DNA of 64,000 nucleotides from Adineta steineri. Its lineage: Eukaryota; Rotifera; Eurotatoria; Adinetida; Adinetidae. Below, one piece after another: positions 49,101 to 61,230 of the stretch (position 1 is its first letter; the number at the start of each line of letters is the position of its first letter). A program made the position numbers and the translations under genes. Location: contig CAJNOI010000003.1 in NCBI GenBank assembly GCA_905250115.1, forward strand, positions 1,242,523-1,306,522. The letters are read 5' to 3'. Below the pieces are notes generated by a model. The model ran no database searches. It saw only the letters and a list, made by a program, of their open reading frames with translations, and was not told the DNA's origin.

Positions 49101-52100
49101 ACTAACATGTCATCATCATCATCATCATCATCGGCACACGTTCATTCTGTCAATGTTTTGAACATGCACTAAGATAAAAATTGATTTACTCCCATTAGCT
49201 TTACTCATAATCAGATGAAAATCGACTCTTGCAGAAACGAAAGAAAAAATTGACTATTAGCCAGCTTGCTTGTATACACGCACAACTATTCTATAGAGAG
49301 CCTGAAGGATATAAAAATGAAGCGATTTAGAAAAAATAATTTTCCACGTAAACGCCTTACAACTTTCTCGTTCTCTCTTTATTCTTCTTTTTTTTCTCTC
49401 TGTCTCTCGTCTCATTACAATTGAACGAGTAATGACAACGTAATACTAGCTTACTTGTTTCAAAAAAAAAAATAATAAATGAAAAGTGTTGAGCCATAAA
49501 GAACAAAAGAGAAAGAAATGTTTAGACACCTTGCGCTGTTACACATAGGAAAAGATTTCTAATGATTTGAACACTCACGACTAACAATCTAACAGGATGT
49601 ATTCTTCATAGTGACAAGGAATGACAATTGTTCACGATATCATTATGATGAGAGAACAAGTTTTTGTCTTGTTCCGTTCTTTCTTATAATCATATATAAA
49701 AAAAACGAAGGAGAAGAAGAAGAAGAAGAAGAAGAAGAAAAGTCATATGAAGAAAGAAACATAGAAAAGCTCAATCTAGACAAATGATGAGAAATATGCA
49801 TGTTGCTGTCTATCTTGCTTTTCATATAGGATATACACGCAAAAAGAAAGACAAGTGATGTTGGTATTATATGTAGTATGTCACGCAAATCCAGAACGGA
49901 ACAAGTTAAATTTCCGTGATGTTCTTTCTTTCAAGGTCGATATGAACATGAGTATATTGAGTATCTAACTTTATTTTGTTCTCTTCTTTATTCATCATCT
50001 CATTCTGCTAAACCGATCATGATGATTGATATGCATATATTAAAATCTATCTATGTTTATGACTACAGAATTTTTCTTTTAGCTTCAGGCATCAAACAAA
50101 AAAAGCATTACGAGTGATCCAACTCAGAGCATATTTTTCTTCTCACGATATAAAATATATACATATCATCACTCGTCAATATGATGATCGATCGATACAT
50201 ATTTATTATTTCAATTTTTCTCTACTCGATCCATCTCAATATTTTACTAATAGTTCTTTTTTTTTCTTCCACTAACTAAACAATCATAATTCTATCTATT
50301 CTATGACAGTTATTACTAAGATATTATATGAGAAAAAATACAGACTAGATATTATTACATATCTAAAGCAAAAAGTGATGTAATAGAAAAATATTTCTTT
50401 TTTTTGTGTTATTCTACTAACTAAGTATACACTTATAAAAATAAAAGAGAAATATTATCTTGTGAATTCCCTCTTTTTTTTCTTCTTTTCTAATTACTTT
50501 CTGTTTATTATGATCAATGATATTACTAGTTGCGAAATATACATGTATATATATATACTTACAATATAATACCCCTAGATAGAAAGGCTACTTGAAGCAT
50601 CTGTTCGATTCTCTTTCCTATCTCTTGAATGTAGGCGTAGGGCACTTGATTATAAGAATAGATATAAATGCAATAGAAGTAGGTTCCTCGAGACCGATTT
50701 ATTACTTTATATTTAGGATACTTTCAACAAGTGATAATAGTAAAGGCTTTTCCTTCGTATGACAATGATGATGATAAAGAGAAGATAGGGAATAGAACGA
50801 CGCGAATTTATCGACTGACTTAGAACAACATCGACATTATAGAAGATGTGTATGCATAACTCGCACATATACACAATAATAAGCGATGACGGAAGAAATA
50901 ATGCGTTTGAGAGAGTTGATGCTTCGACTACGTAGTACTGCTTACTGCTCATCATGCAAAAGCCAATAAATAATAATCAGCATTGATAAACAGACACGTC
51001 TCTGTTTCTATTCTGGATTTGGTAAAGAAAGCGGAATGCTATGAAGACAACAACAACAACAAAAAAAAAGAAGAAGAAGAAGAAAAGAATCGAATGCACT
51101 CTAGATCAACGAGGTGTCTAATGATTGAACAATATGCTATGCGATTTCTATTATTTTCAACACATACATACATACATACACAGATCGTGTGTAGGTCTAT
51201 AAGTCGCCGCCCTCTAATGTTAGTCGCTTTTTGCTATTCCTCTCATTTTTCTATCTTGCTCTCTTTCTCTAATAATTTTTTATGTGTTTTTGATATTTGT
51301 TCTGTTTCTATAATATCGTTTGTAAGTATAGATCGATGTCTTCATTGCTTTTTTTCTAAGAGGAAAGCGACAGCTCTTGTAGTTATTGACGGTTCTCGGG
51401 CATCAAAGACAGAACAAGTTGTATGCATTTAGATCTTTCTTTCCTTCTTCGTTTTTTTCTCTCTTCGTCTTTTCTTATTGAATCGTTATGTTGTATGTCA
51501 CAGCTGTTTGCTCACAAATTGACCTTGAGCACTTATTTCTGGTTTTTCTTCTTTTTTTTTTATATATAATACTTACTCCAATACTTCCTCGTCTTGAACT
51601 TGGTTCACTATATTGTGAAGCACGACGTCGAACAATTTCTGTTTGAATTTTTTGTGTTTCTTGATCGCGACATGCATTTCTAGAATAAGAAAAAAGAAAA
51701 AAGAAATACTAAATTGAATATAAACGAACATATTGACCATAAATGATAATTTGATTAATAATTAGACAATGTTCGCATCGCTCATAGAAAAGAGATAATG
51801 GAACTAAGAAAATACATCTTTCATTTTATCAAATAAAAGAAAAAATTTCTCTTTGACCGGGTTGACAAAATAAAAAGAAGAAAGCTTAAAAGAGAATCAA
51901 TCGGATTTTCTTTATTGTTTCTTATATCTATACACGCGCATAGCTAAATAAAGAAAAAAAAAGAAATAGAAGACAAATCATCATCGTTATTATATATGAC
52001 TATATTAGCATATTATAATAAAGACTAAAATTGCATTGATAACATTCTTTCTTCAACATAGATAGTAACTAACAAAAGAATGAATGAATGCATCTATCAA

Positions 52101-54683
52101 CAAAGAATATTATGTATATATACATTGATATATACTGACAATCAACAAAGAAATATAAAAGAAAACATTTGCAGATACGGATAGTTTATTTGTACTGTTT
52201 ATATCGAAAAGATTTTGTTCTAACAAGGATACTCAATAGAGAAAACTAATTGTATGCTGGCAATAACACCTTCTGTTTTGTTTTATGTCACTTCTAGCAA
52301 GGAAATTAAATGATTATATAATAATTAATTATCGCTAATATTTATATTACAGATGGGTTATTCCTCAAGGAAAAGGATTTTGAAGATGAAATGAATATTA
52401 ATATAGCTATAAGATATATAAAAACTCCTTGATGTTATTAATCAAGAGCCATTGTGATTATTTCACCGGAAAACTATTTATTAAGTATAAAATTAAAATC
52501 AAGTACCACATAAAGTGCCTACAGTTATGGCAATTATCAGATTTAGGAATAAAAAAAATTGATTAAAATCTTATCTTTGACTTATAATAACAGATGATTT
52601 TGTTCATATCTCTTTGATTATAGAAAAGAGAATCTATATACAGGGTAAGTCAAAAATCATTTTATCGCATGAATGGACTGAATTTATCCTTGCTTAGAGA
52701 AGGGGACTTGTAGTCCGTTTCAAATTATAAGTGTTGACTTCAACAACAACAATTTGACTTTTGATATATCGGGAAAAAACAATATACAGCGTGATACAAA
52801 AATTACCTGTCGGAAAAATTTTTTCTCCGATTTGTTGAAGGTCAGACCTTATACTTTGAAACGGACTACAATTACTCTTTTATCAGTAATAAAAAATTCA
52901 GCTGATTCGTATGAGTCATTGCAAAGATATTCAATACTTTATACGGTGAAGTAGTATTTAGTATCGAAATAAACAAGAAAAGATCGATGGCCAATAATCG
53001 GATTTGGTCTAACATAATAGTTGAAATCTGATAATTTTCAAGAGAATCTAGTCGGCGTTATTTGAATCTGATCGAATCCGATTAACTACGGTTGACCTGA
53101 GCAGTTGAACAGAAAAAAAAGAGTGAAAAATAGTTAGACTTATATCAAAAAAAAAGAAAAGGGATTATCTAATGTCACTTAAGTTTTATCTTTTGAGGTA
53201 GACAGTACATATACATCCACTTGTCATATTTTAGCTTCATTTAATCTTTTCCATTAGAAAACAAAAGAAAATTAGAAATCAAATTTTCTTTCTCAAACTT
53301 AATGAAAAGATTTATTCTACTATTTTATATATAACATGAATAATAAAAAAAAATGGTTGTCAAATTTGATTCTAATCTATAAAATTCTTAACAAGTTTTT
53401 GTTCAAGTGCAATTCTATTAATAAAATGTTTTTTCATTATGATGATTAAATAATATATCAGTCTATAAATTAATTTATTCAAAAGAGTTGATAATGTGTT
53501 CTATTGTTTTCTTTCTTCATTCGTTGACAACATCAACGTACAAACAGATAACAATACGATAGATCATTCGTCTTAGTAAGTAAAAACAGTTGTGTATGTT
53601 CAACAAATAATCAGGTTTGCGAATATCATTGAACGACGAAATATTTTCATATTAGAAGAAAAAAAGACGAAGTAATTCAATTAAAATAATTTAAAATTTT
53701 TCATGAAGAAATAAATTAAAATCAGTAATTATTTCTTTTTAACAATCACACTATAAAAAGGTGATATTAATGAAAAAGTGTAGTTGTGCGGACTAAGTAA
53801 AATATTTTTATTTCATTATTAATAGAAGACTTAGAATTAACAGCTAAGATATTTGCTTAGTTATACTTTGATTATAATCTTTATTCTATCAGTCTTCGTC
53901 TAATTCTTTTTTATTAAAATAATACATCAATCGTGATCTCTTCTTTTAATATGCAAAAGATAAATAACACTTACAAATAAGTACATATAATAGGTGCCAA
54001 CTTTTTCTTATGTAGATCCATCTTATTTTTTTTACATTAGTAAATGCAAATAATCGATTCAAAAATGTTTTATTTGTACGATAAATAAATGTATATATAT
54101 ATGTCTGGACGAAAATTACACTCTTTAATGATAATAACTCTTTATAATTCTCTTTCTTCTCGATGATGAACAAATCAAATTATAATAAGATACATATGTA
54201 TAAGATCGAAAATAGACATATGAAATTACTCACTTAAATCGAAATATAGCAATAATAAACATAATAAAACTAATAATAATTACAACAGTTACAATAACTT
54301 TTATTTGGGTTTTTGTTAAACCTAAAAACAGAAAAAAAAATCTATAAAAACAAATTTTCGATGTTTTTTTTCTATTAATTACCCGATCCATCTTTAAGTG
54401 CATTATATTCATCTGAATTATCATAATTTGTAATTCCATCATTTGCTAATGATGGTCGACTAATATTATTTTCAATTAAATCATCAGTTGTATTTAATTT
54501 TGTATAGATTAAATGTACAGATGAACGACGTCTTAAATAATGTTTTATTAATGATGGTGGTGATTGAATAGTAGCTAATATAAGCATTGTTGATGTGCTG
54601 TTATTAGAAGAGTTTATTGAATTGATCAATGCTAAACATCCGGTAGATAATAAAATAATCAAAAGAATAAAACCGATGTTCAT
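43115..54683 (-). CDS. large single-pass membrane protein with long Ser/Thr/Asn/Gln-rich cytoplasmic tail
   Basis: I do not recognise the family. Exon 1 (ATG at 54681-54683) encodes a signal peptide (MNIGFILLIILLSTGCLALI) and about 80 extracellular residues with NNST-type sequons. Exon 2 (about 54239-54322) encodes a transmembrane helix, KVIVTVVIIISFIMFIIAIF. Cytoplasmic exons follow with compatible phases: about 51577-51679 (RRRASQYSEPSSRRGSIG), 48552-48842 (YYTRKYTRTPSFRFDEQ), about 44769-45677, 43755-44505 and 43115-43700. RRRAS, RRGS and RKKSSS look like basophilic kinase sites. There are an Asn run (about 44305-44355), a Gln run (about 44811-44833) and an Asp run (about 43920-43945). Near the end KPKVRFNLDP contains a KVxF motif, possibly PP1-binding. 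Three introns are 2-3 kb, unlike the 50-70 bp norm. A frame at 45818-46437 is a possible optional exon. Joining of all parts is inferred from splice phase. Confidence 0.6.
45818..46437 (-). CDS. possible optional exon of the large membrane-protein gene
   Basis: An open stretch of about 200 codons (CRPNTVRYSLVFNVHDQRQR ... LTLSLPENEITRSNEEDV) ends at a good GTAGGT donor (about 45817) in phase 0, matching the phase-0 acceptor at about 45678 downstream. No ATG or phase-0 acceptor is evident at its 5' side; a hydrophobic run (VIVSIFFSALTI) is encoded just upstream. It may be an alternative first exon, an included cassette, or a coincidental open frame. Confidence 0.4.
46438..48551 (-). other. large intron of the membrane-protein gene
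   Basis: No further exon was supported. It contains a TTC microsatellite (about 46791-46828), a CATCAT run (about 46896-46930) and ACAC repeats. Pyrimidine-rich throughout. Confidence 0.45.
46789..46828. repeat. TTC/GAA microsatellite
   Basis: More than ten TTC triplets in a row within the large intron. Confidence 0.85.
48843..51576 (-). other. large intron with candidate alternative first exon
   Basis: About 2.7 kb. A four-codon start exon (ATG at 48921-48923, reading MSEM, donor GTGAGT at 48911) sits 69 bp upstream of the exon beginning at 48842 and joins it in phase 0. The remainder is low-complexity, with a GAA microsatellite at about 49709-49740 and a TCATCA run near 49110. Confidence 0.45.
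49709..49740. repeat. GAA microsatellite
   Basis: About ten GAA triplets on the + strand in the large intron. Confidence 0.85.
51680..54238 (-). other. large intron between transmembrane and cytoplasmic exons
   Basis: About 2.56 kb with no supported exon. It carries the inverted-repeat structure at 52708-52871. Confidence 0.5.
52708..52871. repeat. long inverted repeat (about 40-bp arms), probable non-autonomous element or relic
   Basis: The left arm 52708-52746 begins TTGTAGTCCGTTTCAAA and the right arm 52832-52871 ends TTTGAAACGGACTACAA. The arms pair along about 38 positions with few mismatches, separated by about 85 bp. Just outside and inside lie two similar motifs, TATACAGGGTAAGTCAAAAAT (near 52636) and TATACAGCGTGATACAAAAAT (near 52783), which look like DNA-transposon termini. 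No coding frame. Confidence 0.7.
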
Positions 54684-56776
54684 TTTCTATGAAGCATACA
54701 CTCATTTCGATTAAGATTTATTTTTTTTGTTATGTCTAGAAAATAAAATAAAAAGCATATGTAACTATATGTAATTATATATATTTTTTTTCTAGAAATA
54801 ATAAACTAATGAGATGTAGATTATATTAACCTTTATGAATTATTATAAAGCGAAAAAAAATACTCACGTCTGATTAAATCAATTAAGTCATTTAAGAAAA
54901 CAAGTTTTGCAAAGAAATAATGTGTCTAGTACTATGAAATTCAATACAAGCTTAAGGACGAGATGAGATAGAAAATGAAGAAATGACACTATCACTTTTC
55001 ACAATATGTGTCTGTTCTCTTTCTCTTCTTTCTTTTTATAGGAAAAAAGATCATCTTGTCGTTAAACTTCTTCAGGCAGCACTCAACAATGTCAATGCAC
55101 ATGATGCAACACATCACACATACATACAATAAGTTATATGACCTGTTAAATTCAATTATTTTTAAATCCTACAGTCTATTCTTCAATCATAGATTATTTA
55201 AATAAATGTAAATCTCTCTCATATCCTGTGTCCCTTCTTACTTCATGCTGCTGTTGTTATTATTATTTATCTGATTTATTTCTATTGACAAACTCAAAGA
55301 AGAAAATCTATAATATTGATCAATGAACATAACATATTAGTCTTTTTTCTTATTCTTATTCTTATTCTTTTTCTCTCTCCCTATTTTCTTTATTATATGC
55401 AGCACGTAGACGTTTTTTTACAAAACAGACTGCTATAGTTTAATATATATATATTACTGAATAACACTATCATTCTATATACATTATTATATTCAAGTAA
55501 TCATTAGAATACATTGCCATGTACTTACTCACATCTCAACTATTGTATAATGGTTAAATGATGAAGAGAAGTGCCTGAAACGAGCAAACAAAAGAAAACC
55601 ACAATCATCTTGCTAGAAAATATAGACTCCTCCTTTTTTTCTGTTCTTTTCTTCGAATTCTATGAAAAAAAATAAAGATACACAATATTTATCATAGTGT
55701 TTGTCTATTAGGAAAAAAAAAGTATATACACACTATCACAGGAAATAGTGACACTTATGTCTGTTGATCTTATAAACAACTGCATGCTCAATTTTCTAAT
55801 TATAGCAATGATGAAGAGTTAATAGCAAATAAAAAAAATAAAAATAAAAACTTCTTTTTATAATCACTTATGTCAAAAAAGAGTTTTGTATTTTTCTTTC
55901 TCATTTAATTTAATAGAGTTCTGAAATCTGATAAGTAGATAGATAAATAAATAAAAGAATTTCTCGATTTTCTATTGTTCATTATAGATAAATATTACTT
56001 TATTTACCCAAGAATGATATTAGTAAGAGAAAAAATATTTTATTTATTTAAGTAGACATCTGCATACCTTCAATCGACGAATGCAATTCATAGCCGCGTT
56101 TGATCATAAATAAATTGTTGAAGAAAATTTTGTTTTTTCATTATCAAATATAATTTTCACCGATTATTTCAATACTACACTTACGGAAGACAAACAAAAA
56201 AAAAGAGCACATCTATCTTTATAGACAAGTTTCAACAATTCATTATCGTTCTTTTTCTTCTCCCTCTTCTTCTTCTTCTCCTCTAGATATAATGTGCGGA
56301 TGTATGCAAGAAAAAAAAAGAGGAGTAACATGCAGAATTGTTATAACAGGAAAACAGGATTAAGACGCACCGTAGTGTAACAATCATCTAGTCTCTCTAG
56401 ATAGGAAAAAGAAAATAAATGATATTGTTGTCATAGATCACTAATATTTTATATTCAAGAAAAAATGAATAGTAATATTAGTGTATCATATATTTCAATA
56501 TGTCTTATTATGATAATTTGATTTATATGAGACAAAGTTTGTCACGTACATCATATAGATCTTGATTATGAAAGTTCTATTAATATTGTAATATATTAAG
56601 AAAGATTTATTTTAACATATGTAGAACAAGACATTAAATAATGCATGACTTTTATTAAATTTAGTCGGATGTTTAAAATTCCTGAAAATGTGTTTAGAAA
56701 AATAAACTCATAGGAAGATAAATAAATATTTGTTATAAAATATTTTATTAGACTAGAAAAAAGTAAGAGTTTTGTA
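54684..56776. other. intergenic
   Basis: About 2.1 kb upstream of the large membrane-protein gene and downstream of the DUF202 gene. AT-rich with CT-rich runs; no gene or structural RNA recognised. Confidence 0.5.
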
Positions 56777-57172
56777 TTATAAAATAATAAAAATAATTAG
56801 AATAGCAACCATAGATAAAAGTAAAATTAATGCAGCAACAACTGGTTCACGTATTTGAGAAACTTCTGTTAAATCTTTTTGTAGTATATGTCGATTTATT
56901 CGACAATATCGATAAATACTATAGAATAATGTTATAACACCACAAGCAATTAAAATTAAGCCAGAAATCATTGGTTTCATGTCATGAAATGAACCAGTTA
57001 ATGTAACGTCGATCTTATCTGATCCACCGAATCGTGCAATAGCACAGCCAAATGCAAACATACCAAGACTAGTTCTTGTCCATGCTAAGAATGTACGCTC
57101 ATTAGCTAAATGATCAGTAAAAGTTCCTTTAAATTTTTCACATTGAGGTCTTTCGATAACTGGATCAACCAT
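56777..57172 (-). CDS. DUF202 (YidH-like) small membrane protein, intronless
   Basis: The 131-residue protein has the DUF202 signature DHLANERTFLAWTRTSLGMFAFG at residues about 20-42, with the conserved Asn-Glu-Arg-Thr-Phe-Leu-Ala-Trp core. Three hydrophobic segments are predicted at about 36-48 plus continuation, 68-85 and 110-131, the family's usual topology. DUF202 proteins occur in bacteria (YidH) and in fungi, where the related VTC1 subunit is part of the polyphosphate polymerase; function in animals is not established. No intron, unlike nearly every neighbour, which allows retrocopy or horizontal origin. The start ATG at 57170-57172 gives a short polar leader. Confidence 0.85.
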   Translation of the reverse strand: MVDPVIERPQCEKFKGTFTDHLANERTFLAWTRTSLGMFAFGCAIARFGGSDKIDVTLTGSFHDMKPMISGLILIACGVITLFYSIYRYCRINRHILQKDLTEVSQIREPVVAALILLLSMVAILIIFIIL

Positions 57173-58286
57173 TTTAATCTAAACAATATTTTCAGTATGT
57201 AAAAATATGTATTAAAAAGCAATGGATACAAGTTTTCCAATCTTGAAACAAAATCAAACAGCGTATCGTAAGAAGAGATTACGAATGTTATCATATAAAA
57301 TAAAATATTTATCGAGGTCGCTGATTTACGATTTTCGAATTCTATATTTATTTTATTTACTAATACATAAATCTAATGAAATAGAACATTCACATTAAGT
57401 TAAATTGTAACTGATAACATTGTTGTCATAATTTTTATTTATGCCGGAATATTAAAAAGAAAGTATTCTAATTATATTTAAACATAATGTTAACAAAAAT
57501 GATCATATGAGGACGGAAAAGAAACACATGCTACCAAATATTTAACATTGATAAAAGTACATACAGAATATTTTACGAAAAGAGAAGGCAAACATTATAA
57601 TTTCTCATTTAGAAAAAATTGTGTCAAAAATAATGAAGTACCTATAGTATAATCTTTATATCTTAGATAGATATTTCGTTATCATTCACTTACGATATAT
57701 TATAATACTAATTGTTAGTTGTTCAAAATTCTTTTTCGTCTATGTTTACATTTGACTTTCAAAATCCGATAAATGTCTATATAGTCTGTATGTCAACATA
57801 ACTAGATTCTCAATAGTTTATCTATTAAAACACCCAGCATGTTATAATATATAATATGTCGTTAACAAATCTCTATGCGACACATGTGTTGCCATTTATC
57901 ATATGAAGTCAATTAATTTGCGTGTTATTTCTTAATTGTCATGTCTGGTCGTCACAATATGTACAATGACAATAATAATTGAAATAATATATAGAAAACA
58001 AATCATACTCCTCACAAAACTTAAGAATACCAATTAGTACAATGCTCAACTGTCGATAAAATCACGAGTATATAATTAAAAAAAAGTACTATTATATATC
58101 ATTAACATGCAGCGCCTCCAAATATTGAATGGTTAAAGTTGATAGATAGATGATTCATCTTTTTTGGTCACATATATAAAACAAAAAAAAAGTCGTATGC
58201 GTACAATCGCTCATGCGTACAAACCCACTAAAGGTTAATATATAATATCGACTGCAATACCTTATTGTTTCATTTTTTTTTACAAA
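57173..58286. other. intergenic
   Basis: Shared upstream region of the DUF202 gene (-) and PGAP1 (+), about 1.1 kb, AT-rich, with no recognised feature. Confidence 0.5.
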
Positions 58287-61115
58287 ATGGCTTCTCGTAT
58301 AATCCTACCAATTGTTCAAAATCTGTTTTTCTTACTCACAATTAGTTTATTTTTTCTTGGAATTGTTGCATATTTCTTTCGACATGAATCAAACTATTGT
58401 GGTAAATACATAGATTTTATTTGAATGATCATTAATCATATTCATATATTTAGAAATGACATATATGTTTGAAAATCCTACATATCATCGAATATCAATG
58501 CCAGATGATATTGAAATTCGTTATCGTCGTTATGGACTTTATTCCTATTGTGAAGGTAGTCGATGTGAATTACATCGACAAAATGTATTTACAGGTTCTC
58601 CTGTTTTATTTATTATTGGTAATGCTGATAGTTATCGTCAAGTTCGTTCACTTGGTTCGGTTGCTTATCGAATGGGTGATAAACCAAATCATTTAGATTT
58701 TTTTTCAATTGATTTTAATGAAGAATTATCAGCTTTATTCGGTGGTGTATTAGAACAACAAACTGAATTTGTTGCTTATGCTATTAAACAAATTTTATCA
58801 TTATATAAAACAGAGAAAACTATTATCCTTGTAGGAAATTCTATTGGTGGTCTTCTTTCTCGTAAGTTTTAGTCATATTCAATAATGAAGAAGAAAATTT
58901 ATACAAATTGTAGGTGCTGTTTTTCTACAACCATCTAAACGATTTGATCCAAATACAGTACGTCTTATTATTACACAAGCAACACCTCATCAAGCTCCAG
59001 TTATTCATTCGGATAATAATGTTATTGAATTTTATTCTCGTGTTAATAACTATTGGAAAAATGAATGGAATAATTCACTTCAACATCTTGTTCTTGTATC
59101 GTTAGCTGGTGGTGATCGGTAAATTTTTAATTTTCTATTCTTTCGAAAAAAAAATGAAATGAAATTTTTTATAGAGATCATCTTGTACGAAGTGATCTAT
59201 GTTCATTAAATGGTTTAACTGATGAAAGTCGATCGATTGATGTTTTAACAAGTTCTGTACCACATGTATGGACATCAACTGATCATCGTTGTATTGTCTG
59301 GTGTCGACAATTAGTCTTAACAACAACACGAGCATTACTTGAAATAATTCAAGATAAAAAACAACATCCTCAACAATTTATGAAAATACTTAAAAAACAT
59401 TTTTTTCCAACAATTGATTTTAATCTCGGCCATAATACCACATTAAATTCCAAAACAGAACCTATTCTTATTACAGAATCAAGTACATCAGTTACTGGCA
59501 AAAATCAACATGATTATTTAATTCGATTGAAAGATGCAAAATTTCATACGATTATTATTCATTCAACTAAAGCAAAAATATTTTTAAAAAATGATAATAA
59601 TATCATTGATATAACTAAAACTTTAATACCTATTCCACCAACTTATAGTGATCGTAAAATGATTCGATTTAATCTGAAAAAATTAGATCATGATATTAAA
59701 AAATATGATTCAATTCTTATTCATCTTGAACATGTAAAATCTCAAGCTGATATATATCAAATTGAAAATAGTGAACAAACAGTTGAACTTTCAACGTAAG
59801 TCACCTAAATCTGAATAAAATAATTAAAAATATCGTGTTCGTTTCTATTTAAAGTTTTGGTTCACAAACATTATCTTTCAAAAAAACGGGCTATGTAAAA
59901 CTTGTCTTTCCAACATTGACACATCTCTGGCAAGTTTATAATGTTTATTTATCATCAAATAACGAACAAATCCCATTAATACATTTTCATGTTCCATGGT
60001 CAAACGAAGATTTATACAATTTAGTTTCATTACGTAGTCCTTCGGAACCATCAAAGAATCTGCCAAAATCTCTTCATCGTCAAATGCGTTTAAAACTTCA
60101 TCGTTTACCTCAATCTTCATCTAATAATAATCAATATCCATCTCTTGAACTTTTTCTCGATCCAAATTCTTCATATACACTTGAAATTAATTATTCATTT
60201 CTTGATATATTATCTCAATTAATACGTTATTATATATTTTTATTACCAACATTTCTATTTACTGTTCTATGTATATCATATTCACTTCAAATGAATGATA
60301 CTCGTCTTCGAGTCTATCAAACAATGCTTGCATGGCAAATACATTTACCCATAGCTTTATTAATATCAATACTCTATAAAATTATTATTGAAATATTTCC
60401 ATCAGCAAATTTTGTTGTTAATATTCATTCCAATGGTTATTATTTTTTCTGTTTACCTTTAATCATGTATTTCCTTGCACTTAGTATATGGGCTATGATA
60501 TCATTTATAATTGATTATCTTATATTGGATTTCGTTCGTGAATTATTAAATCCAGCACTTGTTCTTGTTCATAGTGAAATTCATCAACAAACAAAATATG
60601 TTCATTTAATTCAATGGGTTATATTAATATTACCTTTATTAACAACAGTTACATTTAGTGGTTCAAATGGTCATATAACATTATTTATATTAGCGTTAAT
60701 CCATGTTGTTTGGCGTGGAACACTTAATCGACGTTTAAGAGAAATTTTAACAACACTACTTTTATTTCATGGACTTTTAGTTGCTCTTAATTTAACAGGA
60801 TTTATTGTTCATGTAAAAACTGTTTTTGCACAAGGATTATTACCATTATATATAATTATGTCTGATCCATCATTTTTATCAGCAATATGTTGTATAGGAG
60901 CATTCTATCTTCGATTTATATTAGATCGAACACATTTAAATATCATTCAAAAAATAAAAACAATACTTTATAAACATAATCGACTTATTTTAGTTTCATT
61001 AGCATTGATTAGTCAATTTTGTTGTTCGTATTCGATGTATTATCTATGGATATTAATTTCATTTATATTTATTCATGCAGCTGTGATATTCTTTGTTCCA
61101 ATACATCAAGAATAA
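58287..61115 (+). CDS. PGAP1: GPI inositol-deacylase PGAP1
   Basis: ER membrane lipase that removes the acyl chain from inositol of newly made GPI-anchored proteins, needed for their ER exit. The first exon (ATG 58287-58289) encodes the N-terminal signal-anchor (ILPIVQNLFFLLTISLFFLG). The alpha/beta-hydrolase domain follows, with VLFIIGNADSYRQVRS, FFSIDFNEELSALFGG, EFVAYAIKQIL and the nucleophile elbow VGNSIGGLLSR; GxSxG is kept although the usual GHSMGG is GNSIGG. Further on are TQATPHQAPVI, LVSLAGGDRDHLV (a catalytic-Asp region) and SVPHVWTSTDHRCIVWCRQL with the likely catalytic His. The C-terminal third (exon from about 59855) carries about eight hydrophobic helices. Five exons, about 870 codons, close to the animal length. 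The stop overlaps AATAAA at 61111-61116. Confidence 0.92.
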
Positions 61116-61230
61116 ACTAACAATTGAACTTTTTTTTCTTTCTTTCTTTTTTTTTTCTAAAAACTTTATAGACAATTTTTTTTGATTAAAATAAAATATA
61201 AGTTATCTTAAATTGATTTGTTCATTATTT

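Noticed and set aside
50983-51432. 149-codon plus-strand frame
   Set aside because: Low-complexity Lys/Glu and Ser/Phe runs within an intron rich in microsatellites; no domain or codon structure.
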